Shown here: positions 1-8,760 of the stretch, one piece after another
How positions within the stretch are numbered: the stretch's first letter is position 1
Layout: every line of letters starts with the position of its first letter
Origin: a virus
IMG/VR virus record: IMGVR_UViG_3300021371_000004
Location: 35,049-99,048 of that record
Reading direction: 5' to 3' (one strand)
DNA length: 64,000 nt
The notes under the pieces: generated by a model
Seen by the model: only the letters and a program-made list of their open reading frames with translations
Told to the model about the DNA's origin: nothing
The model's database searches: none
Translations under genes and position numbers: made by a program

Positions 1-655
1 CCTTTGATTCGGGTACTTCGATGTAAGACTCAACGAACAGTCCTTTCAGACCTTCCATAAAGTTCTCAGCAATCTCGGCACGCAAACCGCTTTCGATAGC
101 AACTTCGTTCTCTGCCATCCAGTTCTCAACAACATAGTTAAGGTAGGAATCGACTTTCTCGACCAACTCTTCAGACTGCGCAGCAGTCTCTTCAGCGAGT
201 TTTTCTTCGTAAGCGGATTCAATTCGCTCGACTTCTTCAGCGAGCTTTGATGCCAATGCTGCTTCAAAGATTACAGCAGTTTTTTCTTTGAACTCTTCTG
301 AAAGAGTTGCTTCGGAATCAACCAGAGCACCCAATTCATCAGAAACAAAGTCATCTACATCTTCAGCAACGAGGTCATCATCGGAAAGATCAACGTCTTC
401 GCCCATGATAGCACCGTATGAAGCGGCAAGATCTACCTTCTTCATACCGCTCAACTTACCGTAAGCGGCAGCGAGCATTGCGCCTTTAGTCTTTGGCATT
501 GGTTCACTGTTACGCTTGTCGCCCTTACGTGCTGGTGCTTGCTTAGTAGCATCACCTGCTTTATCAGTAGCGGCAACAGATTGCGCTTCAGCGTTCTTCA
601 TGTCATGTCCTTCTGCGACGTCATCATGAAGTTCTACACTATTTTCTTCATCCAT
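1..655 (-). CDS. 22: Prohead core scaffold protein, gp22-like (3' end cut by window edge)
   Basis: The reading frame opens with ATG at 655-653, with GGAGTCC just upstream, and runs off the left edge without a stop; 218 codons are visible. The protein is strongly acidic and rich in Ala, Glu and helix-forming residues. From about residue 110 it is an almost continuous alpha-helical, coiled-coil-like stretch, as expected of the main internal scaffold of a T4-like prohead. Position agrees: it lies 12 nt after the gp21 protease gene, and in T4 gene 22 follows 21 and precedes the capsid gene 23, which should lie just outside the window. The scaffold is normally degraded by gp21 during maturation. 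Identity rests on composition and gene order. Confidence 0.82.
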   Translation of the reverse strand, partial: MDEENSVELHDDVAEGHDMKNAEAQSVAATDKAGDATKQAPARKGDKRNSEPMPKTKGAMLAAAYGKLSGMKKVDLAASYGAIMGEDVDLSDDDLVAEDVDDFVSDELGALVDSEATLSEEFKEKTAVIFEAALASKLAEEVERIESAYEEKLAEETAAQSEELVEKVDSYLNYVVENWMAENEVAIESGLRAEIAENFMEGLKGLFVESYIEVPESK

Positions 656-667
656 AATGGACTCCTT

Positions 668-1333
668 TTATAAGGTTTCTTTTAAAGACGAGAGGAAATT
701 TTTGAACTCACGAGTCTGTTCAGCATACGAATATGTCCGTACAGAAGGAGTAACGATTTCAGTCTCTTGTTCTTCACATATTTCCTGAGCGACCAAGATT
801 CCTTTGCTCCACACCCAATCAACGCCTTCCATAATTCCATTAACGAAAGCATTTGGTGCTGATGGATCTTGTACAATATCTATTGTACTTAAAGCAAAGT
901 CTTCTCCGACATACGAGGCACCGCCACGTTGCTCAAGACTACCCATACCACGAGTTGAGACACCAAGGTTGACACCGCCCTCAAGCAAACCCTTTACGAT
1001 TCTGCCCATAGGAGTATCTAATATTGATGCCTTTCCGATCACATCATTACCTTCAAAATGAAGATCAGTGATGAGATGCGAAACTTTGTCGAGGTTGACT
1101 GTTGGACCTTCGGGATGGTTCAACTCGCCAACTGCTCGGTTTTTTGAAACTTGTTCTGTAACGTACTTATCAACGGCAGACTTCATAGTTTTCTTCGGGT
1201 AGATTCGCCCGTTTCTATTCTTCTGCTCTGACTGTGCAAATACGCCTTCGATCTTGAAAGACTTTTCGCCTTTCTCGTTCTTTTCAACGATACATTCAAT
1301 ATTGCTTTCGTTGAACTCAGTAATAAGTTTCAT
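668..1333 (-). CDS. 21: Prohead maturation protease, gp21-like
   Basis: 221 residues, close to T4 gp21. This serine protease family (S77) cleaves the scaffold, portal-vertex and capsid precursors inside the prohead. A His in the motif LNHPE (His73) and a Ser in GVSTRG (Ser126) match the two catalytic positions known for T4 gp21, and the conserved N-terminal pattern NRNGRIYP is at 40-46. The start overlaps the stop of the upstream 66-residue gene by one base, so the two are probably translationally coupled. It is followed by the scaffold gene, its main substrate. The only oddity is a short acidic tail after residue 185. Confidence 0.93.
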   Translation of the reverse strand: MKLITEFNESNIECIVEKNEKGEKSFKIEGVFAQSEQKNRNGRIYPKKTMKSAVDKYVTEQVSKNRAVGELNHPEGPTVNLDKVSHLITDLHFEGNDVIGKASILDTPMGRIVKGLLEGGVNLGVSTRGMGSLEQRGGASYVGEDFALSTIDIVQDPSAPNAFVNGIMEGVDWVWSKGILVAQEICEEQETEIVTPSVRTYSYAEQTREFKNFLSSLKETL

Positions 1334-1533
1334 TAAAACAATTCCTTGATTGCTGCCTCGATAGATTTAACAGCGTCCTTTTCAGAACGGAAGGTGTCGA
1401 GGAGGTCACCATCAATGTAAGCATCAAAACCTTTTTGGGTCTTGTATACAGCACAAGTTACTTTCTTGTGCTTCTTGGTGTATACAACTTTGCCCTTTGG
1501 GGTTTTGTTCCTAAATTCTGAGAAGTATTTCAT
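1333..1533 (-). CDS. Small basic protein in the gene 68 position
   Basis: 66 residues, with Lys/Arg-rich segments (positions 8-28) and a short predicted C-terminal helix. I do not recognise the family. It lies between the acidic gp67-like gene and the gp21 protease, where T4 carries gene 68, a prohead core protein. At 66 residues it is less than half the length of T4 gp68, so orthology is only a positional guess. An exact late promoter element lies 7 nt upstream of the ATG, with AAAGG between them, which makes this gene the first of a late sub-operon 68-21-22. Confidence 0.65.
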   Translation of the reverse strand: MKYFSEFRNKTPKGKVVYTKKHKKVTCAVYKTQKGFDAYIDGDLLDTFRSEKDAVKSIEAAIKELF

Positions 1534-1539
1534 ACCTTT

Positions 1540-1547
1540 TATTTATA
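1540..1547 (-). promoter_or_regulatory. Late promoter element TATAAATA
   Basis: Exact match to the T4 late -10 element on the minus strand, only 7 nt before the ATG at 1533. The expected transcript start would leave almost no leader, so the ribosome site AAAGG would sit at the very 5' end of the RNA. Confidence 0.6.
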
Positions 1548-1553
1548 CCGATT

Positions 1554-2000
1554 CTATTCTTCAGTGTCATCGTCAGAAAGAATATCAGAAATATCTTCTT
1601 CTGCTTCTTCTTCGCCGTAGATGCCAAGTTCGTCTTCGACTTCTTCGTGCTCATCTTCGGGAAGTTCTAAGTCAGTTTCTGCTTCCAATTCTGCTTCGAA
1701 GTCAGTCTCTGCTTCTACTTCGTCGTCTACTTCTGCTTCAACTTCAGCGTCAAACTCTTGTTCGAACTGATCAGAAAAATCTTCTTCGGCATCGTCTTCG
1801 ACTTCTTCTGCTTCGGACTCGCCGTTGTAGACTTCTCCAGCAATTCGAATCTTTTCTTGCTCAAGGGCATCATCTATCCTTCCTGCCATCAGGTCGGCAA
1901 AGATCTGTCCTGTTTGGTGACCTTCGCCATTCTTAATTGAATGTAGCAGGTCATCGATGCTCGGGGTAACAACTTCCACGTCCAGTGTATCGTCGCTCAT
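1554..2000 (-). CDS. Highly acidic prohead core protein, gp67-like by position
   Basis: 148 residues, dominated by Glu and Asp from about residue 60 onward with long EAEAE-type runs; it starts at an ATG with GGAG 7 nt upstream. T4 gp67 is also a small, very acidic prohead core protein encoded immediately after the portal gene 20, which is the case here (44 nt gap). Such proteins pack with gp22 in the scaffold and are cut up by gp21. The low-complexity tail makes sequence homology hard to judge, so the assignment rests on composition, length and gene order. Alternative: an unrelated acidic scaffold accessory protein. Confidence 0.68.
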   Translation of the reverse strand: MSDDTLDVEVVTPSIDDLLHSIKNGEGHQTGQIFADLMAGRIDDALEQEKIRIAGEVYNGESEAEEVEDDAEEDFSDQFEQEFDAEVEAEVDDEVEAETDFEAELEAETDLELPEDEHEEVEDELGIYGEEEAEEDISDILSDDDTEE

Positions 2001-2043
2001 AATAATCTCCAGTTAAATGTTACAGATTTATATAGGTTGGTTC

Positions 2044-3603
2044 TTATTGATCGTCTTCGCCAGCATCTGGGTCAACTTCGCCAGATTCTATCTCAGAAGC
2101 GATCTGCTTTTTCATTTCTTCGTTTTCTACATCATTGAATCGGAAGATGTTTTTCATTACCCAATCTTTACTCAGGTACTCACCAACATACTGTGATGCT
2201 TGGTCGACCAATTGAAGTCGTTGCGCGAGAACCTCGGCATCCTTCAACTCGGTGTAGTGGTTGTCTTTGTAAAAATCAACAGACACTCGGTTGTGGAAAA
2301 GTTCTTTCCAATCTGAGTCAGTGATAACACCACGCAGTATAAGTTGTTGCCGTAGTATATGCAAGAACAACTTGGAGAAGCGTGTGCGCAATCTGGTAAT
2401 GAATTTTTGAAACTTAATTTCTTCTCGGTTAATTTCCGTGGCGCGACCCAAAGAGTATGCCGATTCCTGCTCAAGGCGGGAAACAGGCACATTCAATGCT
2501 TGGTACACTTTTCGTTGGAAGTATTTGACGTCATCAATCTCGCCAAGGTTACTGCCACCTGGAAGTGTAGTCACTTCAGTACCACGACCACCTTCACGGC
2601 GAGGCAACCAGAAGTCGTCCAGCATAGACATATGCTTGCGCTGGTCTTTTAGTTCGCCAGTTGCTTGGTCGTAAACCAGTTTGTTGCGGTAGCGAGTCAT
2701 CAAGGAGTTAACATACTCCTCAGACTTACCCTTGGGCAGGTTGCCCGTATCAACGTAGAAGATTCGACGCTCTGGCGCACGTGCTAAACGATAGATGATA
2801 AGAGAGTCTTCCATCATGCGCAGTTGATTGATTGGGCGCATTGCTTTGTGTAGGTGAGAGACGACCCTTGCTCTGGTTTCATCGAGTAGACCAGAAGTGA
2901 CATAGGAAACGGAGTCGGTACTTAACCGAACGCTGGTGTTCTGGGCATCATGTTGCGCCACTGCACCTTTCTTTGATTGATTAGCAGCTTTCTCGTTGAA
3001 GATGAAAAACTCTTCAACTCGGTCAACAACCTTCACGCCATCTGGGTTCGTCTTTTTCTTGACGTTCTTGACCTTACGGATTTTGAGAGAGTCGATGTGT
3101 CGAATTTCTTTGATGCCTTCGGATTGTTTGGTAGAATCCACAACAAGGTGGTGGTATAGTCTACCGTCAACATACCAAGAACGGAAAATGTCATGAGCAC
3201 GTTCTTCGAAAGAAAGAAGGTTGAGAACTCCTTCGAATTCTTCAACAACCTTTGTTTTTATTTTGGGCGAAACTTTTACATCATCCAAATTGATGTTAAC
3301 AAGTGCTTCGTTTTCTGGGACAACGATTGCTTCGTTCACTATCTCTTCGATTGCCATATCCACTTCGGGGTGGGCAGCATTCATTCGATATTTTTTTATC
3401 AGGTCTGTTTGATCTTTGAAATTGAGGTCGGCATAGATGTCCATGTGCATGCCGTAGTGAAATGATGGTGACGTAACATATCCTGCTCCATCATCGTCTG
3501 TGGGTGGAACGACGGATGCTGACGCTTGAGGAGTAATTGCTTCCTTGTCTTTCTTCGAGCGTTGAATCTCGAATCCAAACAATTTAATTCCATTATCTGC
3601 CAT
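2044..3603 (-). CDS. 20: Portal vertex protein, gp20-like
   Basis: 519 residues, about the length of T4 gp20 (524). The dodecameric portal occupies one capsid vertex, nucleates head assembly, and is the channel through which gp17 pumps DNA. Family-typical features are visible: the N-terminal segment with FGFEIQRS, the RHIDSLKIRKV region near 165, and the conserved block around YVDTGNLPKGKAEEY-like sequence (about 280-295) followed by the MLDDFWLPRREGG motif near 330. It starts with ATG after AGGAAAACAAG. A strong terminator sits between it and gp19, so it may be read mainly by read-through or from a separate start. Confidence 0.95.
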   Translation of the reverse strand: MADNGIKLFGFEIQRSKKDKEAITPQASASVVPPTDDDGAGYVTSPSFHYGMHMDIYADLNFKDQTDLIKKYRMNAAHPEVDMAIEEIVNEAIVVPENEALVNINLDDVKVSPKIKTKVVEEFEGVLNLLSFEERAHDIFRSWYVDGRLYHHLVVDSTKQSEGIKEIRHIDSLKIRKVKNVKKKTNPDGVKVVDRVEEFFIFNEKAANQSKKGAVAQHDAQNTSVRLSTDSVSYVTSGLLDETRARVVSHLHKAMRPINQLRMMEDSLIIYRLARAPERRIFYVDTGNLPKGKSEEYVNSLMTRYRNKLVYDQATGELKDQRKHMSMLDDFWLPRREGGRGTEVTTLPGGSNLGEIDDVKYFQRKVYQALNVPVSRLEQESAYSLGRATEINREEIKFQKFITRLRTRFSKLFLHILRQQLILRGVITDSDWKELFHNRVSVDFYKDNHYTELKDAEVLAQRLQLVDQASQYVGEYLSKDWVMKNIFRFNDVENEEMKKQIASEIESGEVDPDAGEDDQ

Positions 3604-3630
3604 CTTGTTTTCCTGTGTTGTGATATAATA

Positions 3631-3662
3631 TAAAAAAGCAGGAGGAGTTTCCTCCTCCTGCT
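3631..3662 (-). terminator. Intrinsic terminator after gp19
   Basis: A 10-bp perfect stem (3637-3646 with 3653-3662), a 6-nt loop, then six T on the minus strand. It lies 25 nt after the gp19 stop and before the gp20 start, so it should end or reduce the sheath/tube transcript before the portal gene. Confidence 0.85.
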
Positions 3663-3686
3663 TCTACTTATAACGACTCTCCAACC

Positions 3687-4226
3687 TTAGTTGGTGTTGT
3701 CGTTTGTCCAGTAGTCGTACTCAACCGTAACGGTGAACTGCTCAATCTCGCCTACCTGAGAGTAGTCGAGGTCGATAGCAGAAACGTTTACAGGGAAGCA
3801 GTTTTTCAAGAAGTAAGTCTTGACACCGCGACCTGCTTGATCGAGTTGAATGACTTCCATATTAGAAGCATACGTCCCGAAACCAGCGTTATTAGATTGA
3901 ATGCCAACGTTTCCGGCATGAGTATTCATGCCGTCCATCCATGCTTCAAAAGCATCTCGAACTTGGAAGTCAGTGTCATTATAGACAGTGATTGTCCAAG
4001 GTTCAAACGTTCGGTCACCCGCCAGTTTGACGATACGCCCACGGAAAGGGACTTCAACAGGGTTGATTGTGGATGCAGGCAGTTGCGCTGCACGACACAT
4101 GAAGTTGGTTATTTCTTTGCTTCCGCCAGAGTATCCTGGGAAACTAACATTAACCTCGAACATGTTCGAGCGTGCACCGCCACCGGTCAACTTACCTTTG
4201 AAGTCATCTACGCGTAAAATTGCCAT
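3687..4226 (-). CDS. 19: Tail tube protein, gp19-like
   Basis: 179 residues against 163 in T4 gp19. It forms the stacked hexameric rings of the inner tail tube. The N-terminal pattern (short lead, then GGARSNMFEVNVSFPG), the central block around AAQLPASTINPVEVPFRGR, and the C-terminal SQVGEIEQFTVTVEYDYW strand are characteristic of the T4 tube family. It directly follows the sheath gene with a 23-nt gap containing GGAG ahead of the ATG, the same order as in T4. A shorter relative of this fold is encoded at 46455-47036. A terminator follows. Confidence 0.95.
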   Translation of the reverse strand: MAILRVDDFKGKLTGGGARSNMFEVNVSFPGYSGGSKEITNFMCRAAQLPASTINPVEVPFRGRIVKLAGDRTFEPWTITVYNDTDFQVRDAFEAWMDGMNTHAGNVGIQSNNAGFGTYASNMEVIQLDQAGRGVKTYFLKNCFPVNVSAIDLDYSQVGEIEQFTVTVEYDYWTNDNTN

Positions 4227-4249
4227 CTTAATATCTCCTTAGATGATTT

Positions 4250-6040
4250 CTATGAAAGCGTACCAATCACTTCTTCAAAATCAAGTCCGGCGCGAGTAGC
4301 GACAAAGTTGAGAGTGATGAAGTTGATTGCGTAAGCAGGTTTGATGAATACAGAAGCAACCAGTTCATTGCGCGCACGCACTTCTTCTGTGTTGTTTCTT
4401 GCGTCGCACTGAACGTAGAATTCTTCGATACCGCGACGTGCTTGGATCTCACGAAGAAGTGGTTCGACGATTGCTACAAACTCAGAGCGGGTGAATTCAT
4501 CGTTAAACTCGAACATAAAGTTACGAGCAGCGAGCGCGACAGATTTCTCGACCGCGAGGAACAAACGACGAACATTGATGCGATCGAACGCACTTGCTCG
4601 TGATTGCTTAGTCTTGTCTCCGAACAACAGGATACCGCGACCACTGAATTGGACAATGGGGTTTACATTGGCCTTATACAGCGTGTCTCGTTGCGCCTTG
4701 GTAGGAGAGTATGCGATGGAAGTGGCACCGAGGTATTCGCCTCGACGTTCTCCAGCAGGAGAGTACCATGGTCCGTAATTAGCATCAGTAGCAGCAAGCA
4801 GACCAGCAGTACTGGAAGCAGCAGGTACATAGATGTAATTGTCGTTGTACTTATCGTATACACGCAGATAGTTGTTATCAACTATCAGATAGGAACCAGC
4901 AGTTCCGCCTGGAAACTGATTGGTGGTTGCGAGGGTAGATGTAACAGGATCGGTATTGCCTACCACTGCTGCGCGATCAGGGGAAGCCACAACAACGCAG
5001 TCTTTGCGGGTTGCAGATGCGATTCCAGTCAGGTCATTGACAACAGTTACCTGCTCTTCGGAATTAGGCATTCCTGGAGCAATGAGTATTTGTACGTCAA
5101 TTTCGTCTTGGTTCTCGAAGTTGTTGAATGCCTGCGTGTAGTCTGCTGCAACAAGTCCAGTGCTGTTTTTCCCGTTAGACAGAGAAACCTCAGCAGAGTC
5201 CAGAGATGTGTAGAAAACGTTCTGGGCATAGTCCTTAGTTCCTGATGGTTCGGTGCCCCAGTTGGAACCATATATCATGACGTCAGAATCGAAGTCGCCG
5301 AAACGGATGTACTTAGAAGAGTTGTTGATAACAGATCCAAGGTAGTTGTCACCGTTGTCTACTGTCTTTGCGCCCTTCGCAACAGAAACGAATGGGAATA
5401 CTTCCAAAACAGAACCAACTGTTCCAGATATTGCCCCGTCCTCGTCAATTACCGCAACGTGAACTTCGTCATTGGTTATGGTTCCTGCGGGGAATTTCTC
5501 TGATGCCCAGGAACTGGTTCCTGGCTGCGCATCGAAGTTGGCACCGTATGCCCAAGTGTTGAAGTTGTTGACAGTTTCTTGGGAGTTCGCAGAATCTCCT
5601 GACTGAATCGAGAAAATAGAAACTTTCAAAGAGTTGCCCAGAATACCTGGATATTTCGCAATGAACATTTCTGAACTCGTGGCGGTTTCCCACTGTTCGT
5701 CGTTGTAAACCTCTTGGGTAGAAGAACCACTGACGCTGTTATATGCGCGGTTAATTGGAACTGCTGATGAAGTTGTCACTTGTCTGTTTACGATAAGGTT
5801 TCCGGAGTAACGCAGGTACTGCGCAGCAGAGAAGTAGTCAACAGCGTTGAATTCATTCGGAGTTCCGAATACTTCAGCAAGTTGTGCTTCGTCTTGAATG
5901 CGAGTGGGTACGTCTACTGGTCCCCAGTTAAAATCTCCAACCATACCGGACAAAGAAGTTTCGACATTTGGCCCAACGCCAGTGAGGTCGATTTCTTTAA
6001 CAACGATTGCTGGAGAAACTGATGGTGTTGTAAGTGCCAT
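4250..6040 (-). CDS. 18: Contractile tail sheath protein, gp18-like
   Basis: 596 residues (T4 gp18 is 659). It polymerises around the tube and contracts on infection. The N-terminus has the sheath hallmark of Ser/Pro-rich start, VKEIDLTG, then a GPV.VPTRI segment. The C-terminal core domain (about 440-590) has the conserved GILLFGDKT, DRINVRRLFL, and LLREIQARRGIEEFYVQCD-like blocks that form the inner sheath wall. The middle is variable, as in the family, where it faces outward. An exact late promoter element lies about 80 nt upstream. The next gene downstream is the tube protein. Confidence 0.96.
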   Translation of the reverse strand: MALTTPSVSPAIVVKEIDLTGVGPNVETSLSGMVGDFNWGPVDVPTRIQDEAQLAEVFGTPNEFNAVDYFSAAQYLRYSGNLIVNRQVTTSSAVPINRAYNSVSGSSTQEVYNDEQWETATSSEMFIAKYPGILGNSLKVSIFSIQSGDSANSQETVNNFNTWAYGANFDAQPGTSSWASEKFPAGTITNDEVHVAVIDEDGAISGTVGSVLEVFPFVSVAKGAKTVDNGDNYLGSVINNSSKYIRFGDFDSDVMIYGSNWGTEPSGTKDYAQNVFYTSLDSAEVSLSNGKNSTGLVAADYTQAFNNFENQDEIDVQILIAPGMPNSEEQVTVVNDLTGIASATRKDCVVVASPDRAAVVGNTDPVTSTLATTNQFPGGTAGSYLIVDNNYLRVYDKYNDNYIYVPAASSTAGLLAATDANYGPWYSPAGERRGEYLGATSIAYSPTKAQRDTLYKANVNPIVQFSGRGILLFGDKTKQSRASAFDRINVRRLFLAVEKSVALAARNFMFEFNDEFTRSEFVAIVEPLLREIQARRGIEEFYVQCDARNNTEEVRARNELVASVFIKPAYAINFITLNFVATRAGLDFEEVIGTLS

Positions 6041-6119
6041 TTTTGTTTCCTCGTTTTCGATCGAAAAATTATATGTTACATGATAAGTATGACACTCGCC
6101 ATCGAGCGTTCAATGTTCT

Positions 6120-6127
6120 TATTTATA
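6120..6127 (-). promoter_or_regulatory. Late promoter element TATAAATA ahead of gp18
   Basis: Exact T4-type late element in the gap between the gp17 stop (6144) and the gp18 start (6040). It gives an 80-nt leader for an 18-19 transcript that ends at the terminator after gp19. Confidence 0.75.
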
Positions 6128-6143
6128 CTCCCCAGCATTTACG

Positions 6144-7775
6144 CTAAAATTCTCGGTCGTACATGCTCCAAGGATCGAGTTTTTCTTCGTATGTAATTTC
6201 TTCTACAGGGTCTGGGCGGAAACCAAATGGCGGGACATCCTCTTCAATTTCCTGCATCCTTTGGTCAAACATCATCTTCTTTATGTTAATGTCTGTGAGT
6301 TCTTGGAAGAATGTGGTACTTGTCAAGTAACCAAGCAACACAAAGTTCATCACGAGGTCGTCGTGGTTTCCGGGGGATGCTTCATATGAAGCACCCTTGA
6401 CCTCAAATGTGGATATTTCAAGTATAGTATTCTCGTCGACAATGTCGAGTTTGTTTGTTTCCATCAGGTCTTTGAATCCGGAGCAACCTATCCTTTTTGT
6501 TCTGCGGGTCATCTCTACACCAACTCCGCTGGACTTGGTCATGGACTCCATGTGGACGTTTTCATATTCCATCTCATGATAGATTCCATTACAAACCAAG
6601 GCACCTGCATCGTTTGATTCTATGACGACATATGCAGTGTTGTAGGAATTCGCCCACTTATAAATAATGTCAGGAAAGAGCAACGGAGAGATAAGATTGT
6701 TGCGATAGACAGCGACCTGCTTGAATGGTCTGCTACTGATATCGACTACGTTAAACGTACTAAAATCCTGCCCCCTTCCTTTTGCAACGTCAACGCACAT
6801 GACGTATTGCGACCCCTTACGAGGTTCATCGTACACAAGTAGGTCACCGCCTTCTAGTATCTTGATTGGTCTGGAAGTCTTCAGGTTCAACAGAGTTTCT
6901 GGATTGATTAGCGTATCCCCTGTCCCAAAGAACGTATTACCAAACTCTTGGTCAAACTGAATCTGTGAAGTGTTCGCAATGGTCTCTTGCTTCCATGCTT
7001 CATCTCTCCCAGGAACGTCCCACCAATCTACCCTGAATGGTTTGAATTCATTTACTCCCTGAACTGCACCCTCCCATATCTTATGGAATGGATTGCCGAT
7101 ACCATTGGCAGTTGATGTTACGATAACCTTGGTGTTCTTACCAGAAGATACAACAGGATATGTTGACGTGTAGAACTCTGCTGCCTTTTCGACGAAAGCA
7201 AACTCATCCATGAACAGCAGGTTAACAGACTGACCCCGAATAGAGGAACCAGAAGTCGCGGCAGCAAATACTTTTGAGTTGTTACTAAACTCGATCGTGC
7301 CTTTGTTCAGACTCTTACAACCTGGCTGAAGAAAGAATGGAAGGTTCTCAAGCATCAGGGTTATACGAGAGAGCATCTCCCGAGCAGTAGCACCTTTGTT
7401 CGCAACGATGGCAATGTTTTGTTCAGTGTGGAATATGGCATACCAAAGTATGAACCCGACAGAAGAAATAGACTTACCAGATTGGCGGCAAGCAAGGATA
7501 ACAGAGAACCTGTTATTCATGAAGTGGTCAAACATCTTCTCTTGGTATGGGTACAGGTCAAAGGGAACCAGACCATCATTCAAGTTGATAACCTTCAGAT
7601 ATGTCCTCGCAAAGTATGCAGGGTCGGACATGCACTTGGCATATTCCGAAACCATGTCCTTGGTCCAATCCTCCTCAACACCGTCTTTCTTTACATGTGG
7701 GTTGGCAAGATAGTGGGTGTCGGGTTTTAGTTTGGAATCAGGTATCTGTGCTATCTGTAGGGGTGATGTGCTCAT
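6144..7775 (-). CDS. 17: Terminase large subunit, gp17-like
   Basis: 543 residues (T4 610). It is the packaging motor: an N-terminal ATPase that translocates DNA into the prohead through gp20, and a C-terminal nuclease that cuts the concatemer. Visible motifs are Walker A ACRQSGKS (95-102), Walker B LLFMDE (186-191) and coupling motif TSTANG (220-225). The RNase H-like nuclease acids are in CVDVAKGRGQD (Asp329), VIESND and GNHDDLV. The ATG at 7775 overlaps the end of gp16 by 38 nt, an unusually long overlap, although the order 16-17-18 is standard. Confidence 0.96.
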   Translation of the reverse strand: MSTSPLQIAQIPDSKLKPDTHYLANPHVKKDGVEEDWTKDMVSEYAKCMSDPAYFARTYLKVINLNDGLVPFDLYPYQEKMFDHFMNNRFSVILACRQSGKSISSVGFILWYAIFHTEQNIAIVANKGATAREMLSRITLMLENLPFFLQPGCKSLNKGTIEFSNNSKVFAAATSGSSIRGQSVNLLFMDEFAFVEKAAEFYTSTYPVVSSGKNTKVIVTSTANGIGNPFHKIWEGAVQGVNEFKPFRVDWWDVPGRDEAWKQETIANTSQIQFDQEFGNTFFGTGDTLINPETLLNLKTSRPIKILEGGDLLVYDEPRKGSQYVMCVDVAKGRGQDFSTFNVVDISSRPFKQVAVYRNNLISPLLFPDIIYKWANSYNTAYVVIESNDAGALVCNGIYHEMEYENVHMESMTKSSGVGVEMTRRTKRIGCSGFKDLMETNKLDIVDENTILEISTFEVKGASYEASPGNHDDLVMNFVLLGYLTSTTFFQELTDINIKKMMFDQRMQEIEEDVPPFGFRPDPVEEITYEEKLDPWSMYDREF

Positions 7776-8124
7776 ACTCTGCTGTCACTTCTTTCTCATT
7801 GTTTACATCTTGCAGCATTCGTTGCAAGTCAGTGGTGGAACCAATGAAGACATTGGTTTGTCCAGCGGGGAGTTCTTTTGGTTTTGGGGCATCTTCTTTT
7901 TCGAGATCTTTCTTCTGTTGTTGTAGTCTCAACAACTGGTTGGAAACATCAGCGGTGTCCTTCATTAGTTTAGCAAGGACTTCATATGCACGAGGGTGTT
8001 CGGATTCCTTGGCGACCTCGAGCATCTCCTCCATACCCTCACGACCTTTACAGATCATATCGTATAGAGTTTCTCGGGCAAACTCGTAATCATTTTCCTT
8101 GTCGCCGTTTTCTTTACTCATCAC
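7738..8124 (-). CDS. 16: Terminase small subunit, gp16-like
   Basis: 128 residues (T4 gp16 164). The small terminase recognises DNA ends and regulates gp17. The sequence is helical: an acidic N-terminus, a YDMICKGREGMEEMLEVA segment (about 21-40), a central coiled-coil-like region with VSNQLLRLQQQKKDLE (about 76-91), and a Pro-rich tail containing NVFIGSTTDLQ, a motif typical of marine T4-like gp16. It sits 9 nt after gp15 and overlaps gp17, the expected order. Sequence conservation in this family is low, so position contributes to the call. Confidence 0.88.
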   Translation of the reverse strand: MMSKENGDKENDYEFARETLYDMICKGREGMEEMLEVAKESEHPRAYEVLAKLMKDTADVSNQLLRLQQQKKDLEKEDAPKPKELPAGQTNVFIGSTTDLQRMLQDVNNEKEVTAEYEHITPTDSTDT

Positions 8125-8133
8125 AAAACCTTA

Positions 8134-8760
8134 TCACGTAAATGGATGTGGCACGTATTGATCGCTATCAATTATTTCTGTAGTTATCGTATAGTCTGAA
8201 TCAGGAGAAACTGGACTGGGGTCGGTCGACAACTTAATCGTCTCGGTATAGTCAGAATCTCTGGGAGAATCGCCATCCATATTATATAGGTCGATGTCTA
8301 TCCGGTTGATGATCGCGGTGTCGTCTGCTTTCGGTCCATAGAAATTGACTTTCATATCAAACTGTAGAGTGTATATGATAGTCCTTCTAGACTCCATGGC
8401 ACCTTCGAAGTCGTCGCTGAATACAACTGATTGTAGTATAACAGGGACATCTTCTACGATGTCAACACCATCGACAGGTTTGACTGAAAGCGTATACTGG
8501 GGAGCAAAGTATGGAAGTATCTGCTCAACAACCTGCAACGCATCGTCGTGTTGTTTGGCATATATGCTCAACTCAAAAGAAATTATATATGGAGTTGGCG
8601 TATAAAAATTCTTTCCGGTTCCAGCAGTATCTCCAGGTTTACAAAAGGTGTTCATCTTCGGCAACTGGCGTTGTGGGTCATATTGCATGTTGACGATCTC
8701 AAAAGACATGCGTGGTAATTTTATCGCCAGTTGCCTTTCGTTATCTTCTCCATTATTCAT
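8134..8760 (-). CDS. 15: Tail sheath stabiliser gp15, C-terminal part (frameshifted from its N-terminus)
   Basis: 208 residues. The core LPRMSFEIV...YIISFELSIYAK....VEQILPYF matches the body of T4 gp15, the ring that caps the sheath and joins tail to head. The family N-terminus is missing from this frame but is encoded just upstream in a different frame (8757-8930). The upstream continuation of this same frame, before the ATG, reads KFLERIAE, which fits the family, so the ATG at 8760 is probably not the natural start. A -1 shift at the C-run 8790-8794 would join the parts. The ATG does overlap the upstream TGA as ATGA, so a split, coupled gene cannot be excluded. Confidence 0.88.
   Translation of the reverse strand: MNNGEDNERQLAIKLPRMSFEIVNMQYDPQRQLPKMNTFCKPGDTAGTGKNFYTPTPYIISFELSIYAKQHDDALQVVEQILPYFAPQYTLSVKPVDGVDIVEDVPVILQSVVFSDDFEGAMESRRTIIYTLQFDMKVNFYGPKADDTAIINRIDIDLYNMDGDSPRDSDYTETIKLSTDPSPVSPDSDYTITTEIIDSDQYVPHPFT

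Noticed and set aside
46-267. 73-codon minus-strand open frame at the left edge
   Set aside because: It lies in another frame of the gp22-like gene, whose acidic helical translation is far more convincing.
4604-5245. 213-codon plus-strand frame within the sheath gene
   Set aside because: Antisense shadow of gp18 with no start context or family resemblance.
6659-6666. TATAAATA on the plus strand inside gp17
   Set aside because: No plus-strand gene follows and it lies in coding sequence; most likely chance.
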